Assembly: GCA_038231395.1 (NCBI GenBank)
Contig: JBBRLL010000002.1
Coordinates: 62,001-126,000 of the forward strand
From: Stagnihabitans sp038231395
GTDB lineage: Bacteria > Pseudomonadota > Alphaproteobacteria > Rhodobacterales > Rhodobacteraceae
DNA length: 64,000 nt
Direction of reading: 5' to 3'
Shown here one piece after another: positions 1 to 9,452 of this stretch (within the stretch, counting starts at the first letter, position 1; each line of letters opens with the position of its first letter). The notes under the pieces are model-generated. The model was not told the origin of the DNA, did no database searches, and saw only the letters and a program-made list of their open reading frames with translations. The position numbers and the translations under genes are program-made.

Positions 1-159
1 AAGTTCATCACACCGGACGAGCTTTATGGGCTGATTGGTCAGGCCGGTCTGGCACCGCTGGACCGCAAGGGCATGGTTTTCAATCCGATTTCCTGGGGAT
101 GGAGCCTTTCGTCGCGGGATTTATCGGTGAACTACGTGACGACCAGCCGCAAAGCGTAA
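1..159 (+). CDS. ubiG: UbiG C-terminal end (partial gene)
   Basis: The window opens inside a gene; the last 52 codons are readable and end with TAA at 157-159. The tail contains NPISWGWSLSSRDLSVNYV, which matches the C-terminal signature of UbiG, the SAM-dependent O-methyltransferase that performs both O-methylations in ubiquinone synthesis. The methyltransferase core (Rossmann fold with the SAM-binding glycine motif) lies outside the window, so only the C-terminal motif supports the call. Another quinone methyltransferase of the same family is the only realistic alternative. Confidence 0.8.
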   Translation, partial: KFITPDELYGLIGQAGLAPLDRKGMVFNPISWGWSLSSRDLSVNYVTTSRKA

Positions 160-367
160 GGGTTCAAACACCGGCCTTGCGCGCAGAAATGACGGCTCGT
201 CCAATCGTAGTCGATTGATTTCCAAAGATTTGCGGGCATTTGTTTGTCTGTTGATGCGGGCAAGCTGAGCGGGTTTGGCCTTCGCAAATCCTTGGTCGCA
301 GCGTCACAGCGGCTTCACCCAACCGACGCAAACTCACCGGGTCATTCAGACCCCCGGAGGTTTCTTC

Positions 368-1723
368 ATGTTGTCCATTCGCGTTGCCTTTGCGGCTTGC
401 GTCCTCGCCACACCCAGCCTTGCCGATGAGGTGAACTTTCCTGTCACGCTGGCGGGCCACGCTGTCATTCCGGCACTGACCCTGATGCAACCGCCCGCTG
501 ACGCGCCCAAGGATTCGCTGATCAGCGGTAAATTTGCCACCGGTCCTGCGCGCAACATGGTGCCGGAATCGGTCATGGGCGACACGGGCGGCCTGCATGG
601 CAAACGCGCCACCGGCATCAAATTGCCGTTCAAGGGCCAGCCACTGCAGGGCCTTTCGGGTTTCGCGATGAACCTTGCGGCCGACGGCTCTATCATCGCT
701 TTGACCGACAACGGCTTTGGCTCCAAGGCCAACAGCCCGGATGCGCTGCTGTATTTCTATAACTTCAAGCCAGACTTCACGACGGGCAAAGTCGATGTCG
801 TCAAAACGGTTTACCTGCGCGACCCCGATTTCAAAGTGCCGTTCCACATCATCTATGATGGCACCGACAGCCGCTATCTGACCGGCGCGGATTTCGACAT
901 CGAAAGCATTCAGGTGCTGAACGACGAAATCTGGATCGGCGATGAGTTTGGCCCCTACCTGATCAGGGCCACTCTGGATGGCAAGATCATCGCGGTTTAC
1001 CCGACCAAAATGGGCGACGTGGTTCTGAAAGGGCCTGACGAGCCGACGATCAGCGCGACGTCGACCGTGGGCAAGGACTGGTCTGTGCAGCGGTCTGGCG
1101 GGTTTGAAGGTCTGGGTCTGCAACCGGGTACCAACCTGTTGTGGGCGCAGTTGGAAAAGCCGCTGCTTGGGCTGGACAACAAGGCCGAAGGCGCCTTCAA
1201 CCGGGTTTTCGCGTTTGATCCGGCCAAAAGCGAGTGGACCGGGGCCAGCTTCAAGTTTGCATATGGCCCGGGGGCAACCTCGATCGGAGATTTCAATTTC
1301 ATCGACGGCACCCGCGCCCTGGTGATCGAGCGTGACAATGGTGAAGGCGACCCCAGCCTGAAATGCGCCGGTGATCCGAAACCGGATTGCTTCCCGCTGC
1401 CTGCGGTGGTCAAGCGCGTGGTTCTGATCGACACCGCAACCGTGGACAAGGACGGTTTCGTGCGGCGGATCGGTTCGGTTGACCTGATGGACATCGCCGA
1501 CCCTGACCACAAGTCCCGGCTTGAAACCGTGGCCAAGCGCGATCTGACCGGCAAATATACCTTCCCGTTCTTTACCATCGAAAACGTGATGAAGGTCGAT
1601 GACACCCATATCCTGATTGCCGATGACAACAACCTGCCGTTTTCATCGGGTCGGCAGTTGGACAAGGCCGCGGACAACGAATTCATCCTGCTGTCGGTGC
1701 CGGAGTTGCTGTCGGCCAAGTGA
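368..1723 (+). CDS. Exported esterase-like / phytase-like domain protein
   Basis: A 451-residue protein. The start at 368 is chosen over upstream in-frame codons because GGAGG lies at 356-360, seven bases before the ATG, and the protein then begins with a clean signal peptide (MLSIRVAFAACVLATPSLA) cleaved near residue 19. The mature part resembles the phytase-like / esterase-like family (PF13449 type), a beta-propeller-like periplasmic fold; recognisable segments are LQGLSGFAMNLAADGSIIALTDNGFG early on and a late DDTHILIADDNNLPFSSGR block. Members are often annotated as phosphohydrolases, but the substrate cannot be read from sequence. It is a single gene whose 3' end faces the aldo/keto reductase across a perfect hairpin. 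Confidence 0.8.
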   Translation: MLSIRVAFAACVLATPSLADEVNFPVTLAGHAVIPALTLMQPPADAPKDSLISGKFATGPARNMVPESVMGDTGGLHGKRATGIKLPFKGQPLQGLSGFAMNLAADGSIIALTDNGFGSKANSPDALLYFYNFKPDFTTGKVDVVKTVYLRDPDFKVPFHIIYDGTDSRYLTGADFDIESIQVLNDEIWIGDEFGPYLIRATLDGKIIAVYPTKMGDVVLKGPDEPTISATSTVGKDWSVQRSGGFEGLGLQPGTNLLWAQLEKPLLGLDNKAEGAFNRVFAFDPAKSEWTGASFKFAYGPGATSIGDFNFIDGTRALVIERDNGEGDPSLKCAGDPKPDCFPLPAVVKRVVLIDTATVDKDGFVRRIGSVDLMDIADPDHKSRLETVAKRDLTGKYTFPFFTIENVMKVDDTHILIADDNNLPFSSGRQLDKAADNEFILLSVPELLSAK

Positions 1724-1729
1724 AGATTT

Positions 1730-1752
1730 GGGGGCGGGTTGGACCCGCCCCC
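1730..1752. terminator. Bidirectional hairpin between convergent genes
   Basis: A perfect 10-bp stem (1730-1739 pairing with 1743-1752) with a 3-nt loop fills the 35-bp gap between the phytase-like gene (+) and the aldo/keto reductase gene (-). There is no long T-run on either side, so it is a hairpin barrier or weak terminator rather than a textbook intrinsic one. Confidence 0.6.
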
Positions 1753-1758
1753 GTTGTC

Positions 1759-2757
1759 CTAGTTGCTTTGGCTGATATAATCGATTGCGGTCAGTTCGTC
1801 AGCGGTGAAGGACAGGTTCTGCAACGCGCCGACGCAATCTGTCACCTGTTCGGGTTTGGACGCGCCGATCAGGGCAGAGGTGATACCGCCGTGCCGCAAG
1901 ACCCAAGCGATGGCCATTTGCGGCAGGGTCTGGCCCCGGCCTGCGGCCATGTCGTTCAGGGCGCGCACCTTGGCCAGAACCGGCTCTGTGATGGCCGAAG
2001 CTTTTAGGAATCCAACGTTGCCCGCCGCCCGGCTGTCGGCTGGAATGCCTTTAAGGTATTTGGTCGTCAGAATGCCCTGCGCCAAAGGCAAAAACGCGAT
2101 GGAACCGATGCCAAGCTCTGACAGCGTGTCTTTCAGCCCGTCCTTTTCCACCCAGCGGTCAAAGATGTTGTAGCTGGGCTGGTGAATGACCATCGGCGTG
2201 CCAAGGTCTTTCAGGATTGCCACTGCGGCCCTGGTTTGTGCGCTGTTGTAGGTGGTGACACCTGCATAAAGCGCACGACCAGAGCGGACGATATAGTCCA
2301 GCGCGCCCATGGTTTCTTCCAGCGGCGTTTCGGGGTCAAAGCGGTGCGAGTAGAAGATGTCAAAGTAGTCAAGGCCGGTCCGTTTCAGGCTTTGGTCACA
2401 CGAGGCGACCATATACTTCCGGCTTCCCCATTCGCCGTAAGGGCCCTGCCACATCAGATAGCCGGCTTTGGAGGAGATGATCATTTCGTCTCTATGATCC
2501 CGGAAATCGGTCCGCATGATCTCGCCAAAGGCTGTTTCGGCGGAACCGGGCGGCGGGCCGTAGTTGTTGGCAATGTCGAAATGCGTGATGCCAAGGTCAA
2601 ACGCGGTGCGCAGGATGGCCTGCTTGGTCTGGTGTGGCGTATCGTCGCCGAAGTTGTGCCATAGCCCAAGCGAGATCGCCGGAAGTTTCAGGCCTGATTT
2701 GCCCAGGCGGTTGTAGATCATGCTGTCGTAGCGGGTCGTTGCGGGAATATAAGTCAT
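1759..2757 (-). CDS. yghZ: YghZ/Gpr-type aldo/keto reductase
   Basis: A 332-residue NADPH-dependent aldo/keto reductase closely matching E. coli YghZ (L-glyceraldehyde 3-phosphate reductase), which detoxifies L-glyceraldehyde 3-phosphate and methylglyoxal-like carbonyls in the cytoplasm. Diagnostic segments are SLGLWHNFG, DLGITHFDIANNYGPPPGSAE (with the catalytic Asp/Tyr), SSKAGYLMWQGPYGEWGSRKY (catalytic Lys), DIFYSHRFDPETPLEE and the C-terminal cofactor motif SALIGASKPEQV. The start at 2757 follows a GGAGG on the minus strand and aligns with the family N-terminus; the open frame extends 31 codons further upstream but without support. It is probably monocistronic. Confidence 0.9.
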   Translation of the reverse strand: MTYIPATTRYDSMIYNRLGKSGLKLPAISLGLWHNFGDDTPHQTKQAILRTAFDLGITHFDIANNYGPPPGSAETAFGEIMRTDFRDHRDEMIISSKAGYLMWQGPYGEWGSRKYMVASCDQSLKRTGLDYFDIFYSHRFDPETPLEETMGALDYIVRSGRALYAGVTTYNSAQTRAAVAILKDLGTPMVIHQPSYNIFDRWVEKDGLKDTLSELGIGSIAFLPLAQGILTTKYLKGIPADSRAAGNVGFLKASAITEPVLAKVRALNDMAAGRGQTLPQMAIAWVLRHGGITSALIGASKPEQVTDCVGALQNLSFTADELTAIDYISQSN

Positions 2758-2910
2758 CGGGTGCCTCCTCTGCGCTTGCAGTTGTCGTCCCACGGCGGGC
2801 AAATTTCCAGCGCTATTCTGCCGGGCAGGCCTGTTCACAGTTCTGCGCATTGCTCTTTGCGGTCACGCCTGCAATAGATTGGTCATGGTCGACATGGATG
2901 GCAACGCAGC

Positions 2911-4692
2911 ATGAGGGTTTCGGTCAGTCCCTTGGTTTTGGTTGTCATGGTGGTGCTTGCGCTGCCCGGGCGGGCTTTTGACGCGGTGGAATTTACCGTC
3001 AAGGGCGGCGATGCGGCGCTGGCCAAATCCTTGCGCGGTGCTTCGGGTCTGGTGGGGGCTGGCAAAGACAAGGCTGCGCTGGATTTGTTCTCTGATGCGC
3101 GGGCCGAATACGGCAGGCTGCTTGCGACCCTTTACGGCGAGGGGCACTATGGCCCGGTGATCCATGTGCTGGTCGATGGCCGTGAGGCTGCGGGGATAGC
3201 GCCGCTGGATGCGCCTTCTGCAATAGGACATATCGTTGTCACCGTTGATCCGGGGCCAGCGTTTGCTTTTTCGGTGGCGCAGATCGCCCCTTTGGCACCC
3301 CGGACTGAGGTGCCGTCCGGGTTTGCGGCGGGGCAAGTGGCGGCGTCTGGCACGGTGAAGGCTGCGGTTCAGGCCGGGATTGAGGGTTGGCGGACGCAGG
3401 GCAACGCCAAGGCCAAGGTGGCTGCTCAGGACCTGGTGGCAGATCATGCGCGCTCGACCCTTTCGGCGCAGGTGCAGCTTGCGCCCGGCCCTGTGCTGCG
3501 GTTTGGCAACTTGTCGGTAAAGGGCGCGCAGAAAATTCGGGTGGCGCGGGTGCAGCAGATTGCGGGCCTGCCAACCGGCAAGCGCTTTGATCCGGCGGAC
3601 GAGGCGCGGGCGGCTGACCGCTTGCGGCGCAGTGGCGTGTTTTCGTCGGTGACGCTGACCGAAGACGCGCAGATCACCCAACCTGACGTTTTGGGCATTT
3701 CCGCCGATCTGGTCGAGGCCCGCAAGCACCGCTATACTTTTGGCGCCGAAGTCGCGACCAATGACGGGATAAAGCTGACCGGAAGCTGGTTGAACCGCAA
3801 CCTTACGGGCGGTGGTGAGCGGTTGGAAATTACCGGCGCCATCAGCAACGTCGCGGCCCGCACCTCGGGGGTGGATTATGTGCTTGGGGTCACCCTGGAC
3901 CGGCCCGCCACGCCGGGACCGGATACCACGCTGAACCTTGCGGCCAATATCACGCACAAGGATGACGCGGATTACAAGGCAGATACGCTGTCCACCGGCA
4001 TTGGCTTTACCCACTACTTCAACAGCAGCCTGAACGGCCACGCGGCGCTAAGCTATAACTACTCAAAAGGCACGGATACGGCTGGGGCTTTCACCTACCA
4101 AAGCCTTGATCTGCCGGTGGGGGTGACCTGGGACCGGCGTGATAGCGTGACCGATGCCACGCGGAACTTCTATCTCGACCTCAACGCCAAACCGTTTTTG
4201 GGCTTCGGATCGACTGGCAATGGGATGCGCGTGGCATTTGATGCGCGCGCTTACAAGGGCTTGGGCGTTGCGAATAAGGTAGTGTTGGCGGTTCGCATGC
4301 AGGGCGGTGCCATTCTTGGGGCCCCTGCTCTGGACACACCGCGCACGGATTTGTTCTACTCCGGTGGCGGCGGAACGGTGCGCGGCCAGCCCTATCAATC
4401 GCTTGGCGTGACGGTAGACGACCGTGGAACACCCGTGAAAATCGGCGGGACACGGTTTTTGGGAGCCTCATTTGAAGCGCGGGTCAAGGTAACGGACACC
4501 ATCGGCGCGGTAGGCTTCGTTGATGCCGGCGCGGTTGGGGTTGCCGGTGCGAAAACCGGATGGCAGGCTGGCGTGGGTCTGGGTGTGCGGTATGCGACCG
4601 GGTTTGGGCCGATCCGGCTGGATGCGGCATTGCCGGTACGTGGCACGGGCAAGGGCTTGCAGCTGTACGTTGGCCTTGGGCAGGCCTTCTGA
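2911..4692 (+). CDS. tamA: TamA: BamA/Omp85-family outer-membrane translocation protein
   Basis: A 593-residue Omp85-superfamily protein with a signal peptide (residues 1-22), POTRA-like domains over about residues 24-265 (for example the VLRFGNLSVKGAQKIRVARVQ repeat) and a 16-strand-type barrel in the C-terminal half. The barrel has the typical NRNLTGGGERLEI entry, the loop-6-like motif VRGQPYQSLG (RG near residue 492) and a terminal aromatic (GLGQAF). In the outer membrane TamA works with TamB in outer-membrane protein and envelope lipid homeostasis. The next gene starts inside its stop codon (ATGA), so the two are translationally coupled. No clear Shine-Dalgarno is seen before 2911, so the exact start is slightly uncertain. 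Confidence 0.92.
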   Translation: MRVSVSPLVLVVMVVLALPGRAFDAVEFTVKGGDAALAKSLRGASGLVGAGKDKAALDLFSDARAEYGRLLATLYGEGHYGPVIHVLVDGREAAGIAPLDAPSAIGHIVVTVDPGPAFAFSVAQIAPLAPRTEVPSGFAAGQVAASGTVKAAVQAGIEGWRTQGNAKAKVAAQDLVADHARSTLSAQVQLAPGPVLRFGNLSVKGAQKIRVARVQQIAGLPTGKRFDPADEARAADRLRRSGVFSSVTLTEDAQITQPDVLGISADLVEARKHRYTFGAEVATNDGIKLTGSWLNRNLTGGGERLEITGAISNVAARTSGVDYVLGVTLDRPATPGPDTTLNLAANITHKDDADYKADTLSTGIGFTHYFNSSLNGHAALSYNYSKGTDTAGAFTYQSLDLPVGVTWDRRDSVTDATRNFYLDLNAKPFLGFGSTGNGMRVAFDARAYKGLGVANKVVLAVRMQGGAILGAPALDTPRTDLFYSGGGGTVRGQPYQSLGVTVDDRGTPVKIGGTRFLGASFEARVKVTDTIGAVGFVDAGAVGVAGAKTGWQAGVGLGVRYATGFGPIRLDAALPVRGTGKGLQLYVGLGQAF

Positions 4693-7600
4693 TGCGGGGC
4701 TGGATTTTACCGTTCCTGTGCCTGATGCCGCTGTCCGCCATGGCCGACACCGCAGCCGACAAGGATTTTCTGACCACCTGGCTGCAAGACAACCTGTCGG
4801 GCGCCGGACGCACGGTCACCATTGACGGCTTTCAAGGTGCCTTGTCCACCAAAGCCAGCCTGACCCAACTGACCATCGCGGATGACAAGGGCGTTTGGCT
4901 GACCCTTAAAGACGTGACGTTGGATTGGAGCAATTCCGCCCTTTTGTCCGGCCAGATCGAGGTCAACGAGCTTTCTGCCGCCGAAATTGATCTTGACCGG
5001 ATGCCCGCCGCCCACGCTGCCGCCCCCTCGCCAGAGGCGCGGTCTTTGGCGCTGCCCGATCTGCCGGTTTCCATCGCGATCAAAGGCATAGCGGCACGCA
5101 AGATCGTGCTGGGGCCTTCCGTTCTGGGCCAACCGTTGGAGGCGAGCCTGACGGCGGACCTGAGCCTTGCTGCCGGTGAGGGTTCAGCCCATCTGGATTT
5201 GCAGCGCAGCGACGGACCTCAGGGGCATGTGACGCTGTCGGCAGGTTACTCCAACACCACGCAGGTTTTGAATCTGTCGCTGGATGCTGCCGAGGCTGCT
5301 GGCGGAATTGCGGCGACCTTGCTGAAGGTGCCCGGTGCGCCTGCCACCAGCTTGACGATTGCTGGTCTTGGCAAGCTGTCAGATTTTACCGCCAAGGTTA
5401 ACCTGTCCACCGACGGGACGACCCGTCTTGCCGGCAAGCTGATCCAGACCGACGACGCGCAGGGCACCCGGAGCTTTTCAGCGGACCTTTCCGGTGACCC
5501 AACTCCGGTGTTTTTGCCGGAATACGCCGCATTTTTCGGCCCTGCCGTTGCCATTCAGGCCAAAGGGCAAAGGGCTGCGGATGGTGCGCTGACGTTGGAA
5601 AGTCTGACGGTGCCGGCGCGCGCGCTCAGCTTGCAAGGCTCGATGACTGTGGCGGCGACTGGCGAGCCGCAGGCCTTGAACTTTAGGGGGACACTGGGGC
5701 TGACCGATGGCCCCGTTACCCTTCCGCTGCCATCGGTAGAGCCGGTGCGGTTGCAACATGCCGATCTGTCGGTGAGCTATGACACGGCCCGCGGCCCGGA
5801 TTGGAACTTTGGCGCCACGATCAGCCAGCTTGACACCGGCAGCCTGACGGCAGGCCTAGTGCGACTGCGGGCTTCCGGACGGTTGCTGAAGTTTCTGTTT
5901 GATGGCACCGCCCATTTTGCAGCGCTTTCGGTTCAGCCGCGCGATCCGGGCCTGGCGATGGCCATGGGTCCGACCCTCACCGGTTCGGCGAATTTTAGCT
6001 GGAACAGTGCCACATCCGCGCTGAATTTGGCAAATCTGGCGCTGACGGCACCGGGCTATGCGATCACATCAGAAGGCTCGGTTGGCCAGATGGCCGATTT
6101 GAGCGGGCATGTCGCCGGGCACTATGATGACCTGTCGCGGCTGACCATTTTGACCGGCCAACCGTTGTCCGGCGGGCTGCGGTTTGACGTGACTGGCCAC
6201 GCCAATCCGTTGAGCGGTGCCTTCGACCTTGACGGCAACCTGCTCGGTGCCAAACTTGGGGTCGGCATTCCTCAGGTGGACAGCCTGCTTGCGGGCAACA
6301 GCAGTCTGAGCCTTTTGGCCAAGCGTGATGTCGCCGGGATTACCTTGCGCAGGTTTACCGTTCAGGCCGCCAGTCTGACCGCCGATCTGACAGGGACCGT
6401 GGCCAGTGCGGGCAGCGATCTGTCCGGCAGCGTAAACTTCGCGGACTTGGCGGCGCTTGGCGCGGGGTATCGCGGCAGCCTTGCGGCCAATGGCAATTTC
6501 AAAGGCACTTTGACGGCGGGTGAGGTGACGGCGCAGGGAAAAGGGCAGGAAATTGCGATCGGGCAGGCGCAGGTTGACACGCTGCTGCGCGGAACCTCTG
6601 ACGTTTCGACCAAAGTCGAGCTGACCCCCGACGGCATGCGGATTATTCAGGCCGATCTGAAGAACCCTCAATTGAGTGCAAGCGCCAGTGGCGACGTCGC
6701 TGGCAGCACCCGAAATCTGAAGCTTTCGGCGCGGCTGACGAACCTTGCTTTGCTTTACCCGCAATTTCCCGGCTTGGTTACGGTCAGTGGAACGGCGATG
6801 CAGGGCAATGATGGCACAGTGCTGGACCTGTCGGCGCAGGGGCCGGGCCAGATCAATGTCAAAGTGAAGGGACATCTGGCGAGCAATTTTGCCAGCGCCA
6901 ACCTCGGCCTATCCGGGACCGCTGACGCAGCGCTGGCTGATGCGCTGATTGCCCCAAGGTCGGTCGAGGGCCCGTTGCGGTTTGATTTGCAGATGAACGG
7001 ACCACTGGTGCTGTCGTCGCTCAGCGGCCCGATCTCCATTTCCGGCGGGCGGCTTTCAGATCCCTCTCTGCCATTTGCCTTGAAGGACCTGACCGGAGCA
7101 GCCACTCTTGGCAAAGGGCAAGTGCAGGTCTCGGGCACCAGCATTGTTTCAAGTGGTGGCCAGATCGCGGTGAAGGGCAGCGTGGGACTGGCCGCGCCCT
7201 ATCAGGCCAATCTTGCCGCGACCTTGAACCACGTCGTTCTGCGCGATCCGCAGCTTTACGCGACCAAGGTCAACGGGACCGTCAGCTTCAAAGGCCCGGC
7301 TTTGGGTGGTGCTTTGGTGGCGGGGCAGATGTCGCTGGAGAAGACGGAATTGCAGATCCCCTCCACTGGACTTGGTGGAAATGGAGATTTGCCGGGGCTG
7401 CGGCATGTGAACGGCGCGTCAGATGTCAGTGCCACGCGGGCGCGTGCCGGGGTTGGTCAGGTCGCAGCGCGCGGCGTTTCTGGCCCAGCCTACACGTTGG
7501 ACCTGACGATCCGGGCGCCCAATCAGGTGTTTATCCGGGGCAGGGGCCTGGATGCCGAATTGGGCGGCAGTCTGACCCTGCGCGGATCGACCGCCAATAT

Positions 7601-8183
7601 CGTGCCCTCTGGTGGCCTGAACCTGATCCGCGGGCGGCTGGATATTCTGGGCCGCCGGCTGGTTTTGTCAGAGGCCCAAATCCAGATGGAGGGGGCATTG
7701 CTGCCCTTTGTCCACGTCGTGGCCTCTGTTGAAAGTGACGGGATCACCTCGTCGGTTCTGATAGATGGGCCGGTCACAAGTCCTGTGGTGACTTTCACCT
7801 CGGTTCCCGATTTGCCGCAAGAGGAGGTCATCGCCCGCTTGCTGTTCAATCGCGGGCTGGACACGATGAGCTCGTTTCAGGCGGTGCAACTGGCCTCTGC
7901 CGTAGCGACTTTGGCGGGCCGGGGTGGCGATGGGGTGATCGGCGCCCTGCGGAAAAAGACCGGCTTGGATAATCTGGATGTCCAGACCGATGGAAACGGA
8001 AACGCCGCAGTCACGGCCGGCAAGTACCTTGGCGACAAGACCTACAGTGAAGTGACGGTGGATCAGACCGGCAAAAGCTCCATCAGTCTCAACTACGATT
8101 TGGCACCGCATATCACGCTGAAAGCACACGTGGATGCAGGCGCGTCAACCGGAGTTGGCATATTTTTGAAGCGGGATTATTAG
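4692..8183 (+). CDS. tamB: TamB: translocation/assembly module inner-membrane protein
   Basis: An 1163-residue partner of TamA. It has an N-terminal signal anchor (MRGWILPFLCLMPLSAMA) followed by a very long, low-cysteine, beta-rich stretch built of repeating AsmA/TamB-type strands, and ends in the conserved DUF490 block: GRLDILGRRL, EAQIQMEGALLPFVHV, VTFTSVPDLPQEEVIARLLFNRGLD and a terminal region that finishes with a short amphipathic strand. This fits a groove-shaped periplasmic conduit between the membranes. The start at 4692 overlaps the tamA stop by ATGA; the frame is open 44 codons upstream, inside tamA, but the coupled ATG is preferred. Its 3' end overlaps the convergent YihY gene by four bases. 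Confidence 0.92.
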   Translation: MRGWILPFLCLMPLSAMADTAADKDFLTTWLQDNLSGAGRTVTIDGFQGALSTKASLTQLTIADDKGVWLTLKDVTLDWSNSALLSGQIEVNELSAAEIDLDRMPAAHAAAPSPEARSLALPDLPVSIAIKGIAARKIVLGPSVLGQPLEASLTADLSLAAGEGSAHLDLQRSDGPQGHVTLSAGYSNTTQVLNLSLDAAEAAGGIAATLLKVPGAPATSLTIAGLGKLSDFTAKVNLSTDGTTRLAGKLIQTDDAQGTRSFSADLSGDPTPVFLPEYAAFFGPAVAIQAKGQRAADGALTLESLTVPARALSLQGSMTVAATGEPQALNFRGTLGLTDGPVTLPLPSVEPVRLQHADLSVSYDTARGPDWNFGATISQLDTGSLTAGLVRLRASGRLLKFLFDGTAHFAALSVQPRDPGLAMAMGPTLTGSANFSWNSATSALNLANLALTAPGYAITSEGSVGQMADLSGHVAGHYDDLSRLTILTGQPLSGGLRFDVTGHANPLSGAFDLDGNLLGAKLGVGIPQVDSLLAGNSSLSLLAKRDVAGITLRRFTVQAASLTADLTGTVASAGSDLSGSVNFADLAALGAGYRGSLAANGNFKGTLTAGEVTAQGKGQEIAIGQAQVDTLLRGTSDVSTKVELTPDGMRIIQADLKNPQLSASASGDVAGSTRNLKLSARLTNLALLYPQFPGLVTVSGTAMQGNDGTVLDLSAQGPGQINVKVKGHLASNFASANLGLSGTADAALADALIAPRSVEGPLRFDLQMNGPLVLSSLSGPISISGGRLSDPSLPFALKDLTGAATLGKGQVQVSGTSIVSSGGQIAVKGSVGLAAPYQANLAATLNHVVLRDPQLYATKVNGTVSFKGPALGGALVAGQMSLEKTELQIPSTGLGGNGDLPGLRHVNGASDVSATRARAGVGQVAARGVSGPAYTLDLTIRAPNQVFIRGRGLDAELGGSLTLRGSTANIVPSGGLNLIRGRLDILGRRLVLSEAQIQMEGALLPFVHVVASVESDGITSSVLIDGPVTSPVVTFTSVPDLPQEEVIARLLFNRGLDTMSSFQAVQLASAVATLAGRGGDGVIGALRKKTGLDNLDVQTDGNGNAAVTAGKYLGDKTYSEVTVDQTGKSSISLNYDLAPHITLKAHVDAGASTGVGIFLKRDY

Positions 8184-9013
8184 CGGCGGCGGTTTAGTTC
8201 GGCATCGACGGCCGCACCCAAAAGCACGGTGTACGCGCTGACATACAGCCAGATCAGCAGCACCACGACCGCCCCGATCGACCCGTAGACTTGGTTATAA
8301 GACGGAAAGTTGGCGAGATAAAGCATGAAGCCGCGCGCCGCGAGTGCCCAAAGCACAACCGCCACCACAAGGCCCCAACTGAAGACGGGCGGTCGCCGGA
8401 CCCCATAATTCGGTCCAAATTGATAGGCAAGAACGATGGCCGTCAGCACAAGCACCGTGCCCAGTGCCAGGTTGGCGCGGTGCAGCAGGACGGCCTCATC
8501 GCCGCCAATCGGCAGGATTGCAATCACCAGCGGCGCCACCACGGTCACCAACATGGCCGACAGTGCCAATCCGATTAGCGCCAATGTCAGCAGCATCGCT
8601 CTGAGTTGGTGATGACCGCTGGCTCGGTTTGGCAATTGGTGGATGGCGTTCAAGCCGCGAATCAGGGCCGCCACGCCCGCTCTGGCAGACCACAGTGCAA
8701 AGAGCGTTGACAGCGTCGTAGCCCAGCCAAGCTGCGCACCGCGCACCGCGAGCAGGGCTTGCATTTGCGCTTTCACCAAGGCCAGCGCATCGGACGGAAG
8801 CACGCCTTTAAGAAGGTCAACCTGAACTTGAATGACAGAGGGGTCGGAGACGATACCCCAGATCGCGATGATGGTTGCCGTCGCGGGAAACAGCGCAAGG
8901 AAGCCGAAAAACGCAACACCCGCCGAAATCAGGCCTAACTCGGCCTGTTCGGACCGTCGGTACAGCCAGAGAGCTGATGCGATCCATTTGGGTGGGAGCG
9001 AGAGTCGGCGCAA
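8180..9013 (-). CDS. YihY/BrkB-family inner-membrane protein
   Basis: A protein of about 277 residues with six hydrophobic helices typical of the YihY/BrkB (UPF0761) family: SAGVAFFGFLALFPATATIIAIWG near the N-terminus, GWATTLSTLFALWSARAGVAALIRGLNAI in the middle and a terminal VLLIWLYVSAYTVLLGAAVDAELNRRR. The function of this family is not established; the old label ribonuclease BN is wrong. The start is uncertain: the longest frame begins at a TTG at 9085, but its first codons run through a terminator hairpin (9056-9081) of the upstream operon, so I place the start at the TTG at 9013, which leaves about 10 residues before the family-like helix start. Confidence 0.85.
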   Translation of the reverse strand: MRRLSLPPKWIASALWLYRRSEQAELGLISAGVAFFGFLALFPATATIIAIWGIVSDPSVIQVQVDLLKGVLPSDALALVKAQMQALLAVRGAQLGWATTLSTLFALWSARAGVAALIRGLNAIHQLPNRASGHHQLRAMLLTLALIGLALSAMLVTVVAPLVIAILPIGGDEAVLLHRANLALGTVLVLTAIVLAYQFGPNYGVRRPPVFSWGLVVAVVLWALAARGFMLYLANFPSYNQVYGSIGAVVVLLIWLYVSAYTVLLGAAVDAELNRRR

Positions 9014-9055
9014 GGCCCAAGTTCCCGGTATTGTTGAACATTCCCAAAACCTAAA

Positions 9056-9081
9056 GCGGGCGCACCAAAAGACACGCCCGC
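9056..9081 (-). terminator. Terminator after yjbE
   Basis: A 7-bp GC-only stem (9056-9062 with 9075-9081) with a 12-nt loop. On the minus strand it is followed by TTTAGGTTTTGGG. It lies about 30 bp beyond the yjbE stop and is the likely end of the yjbHFE transcript. Confidence 0.6.
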
Positions 9082-9110
9082 CCAACGTTGTATGATTCTA
9101 AAGCGACCAG

Positions 9111-9377
9111 TTAGTTTGTGGTGCTTGTGGTGGTCGTCGTGCTGCCACCACCACCACCGCCGCTACCGCCACCAGCTGCTGCCGCAAGCAAACCAAGCGC
9201 CAGCAGGCCCAAGCCCAGCGACCCGATTCCGCCGCCGACTACGACGCCCGTCGCGGCAGGAGCCACACTCGCCAGAGGAGCCGAGCCGGCGCCCGTTCCA
9301 CCACCAGCGGTCGTTTGTGCAACTGCCATGGACGCTGCTGCGCTCAAACCCAAGGCCAGAATAAGAACTTTCTTCAT
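9111..9377 (-). CDS. yjbE: YjbE-like small exported Gly/Thr-rich protein
   Basis: An 88-residue protein with a signal peptide (MKKVLILALGLSAAASMAVA) and a low-complexity mature part: a Gly/Ala/Leu hydrophobic middle, then GGGSGGGGGG and a Ser/Thr run at the C-terminus. E. coli YjbE has the same design, including the poly-Thr tail, and belongs to the yjbEFGH exopolysaccharide operon. The start at 9377 follows GGAGG on the minus strand. It is the last gene of the yjbH-yjbF-yjbE group and is followed by a terminator. The biochemical role of YjbE is unknown. The name rests on composition and context, because such short sequences align poorly. Confidence 0.7.
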   Translation of the reverse strand: MKKVLILALGLSAAASMAVAQTTAGGGTGAGSAPLASVAPAATGVVVGGGIGSLGLGLLALGLLAAAAGGGSGGGGGGSTTTTTSTTN

Positions 9378-9452
9378 GGAAACCCTCCACATTGATTACA
9401 TTACCTGCTGATAGCACGGAAAATCACGTTTGATAAGAGGTTCATGTAAGAT

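Noticed and set aside
164..1609. 481-codon open frame on the minus strand opposite the phytase-like gene
   Set aside because: Long antisense frames are common in GC-rich genes. The plus-strand protein has a signal peptide, a ribosome binding site and family motifs; the minus frame has none.
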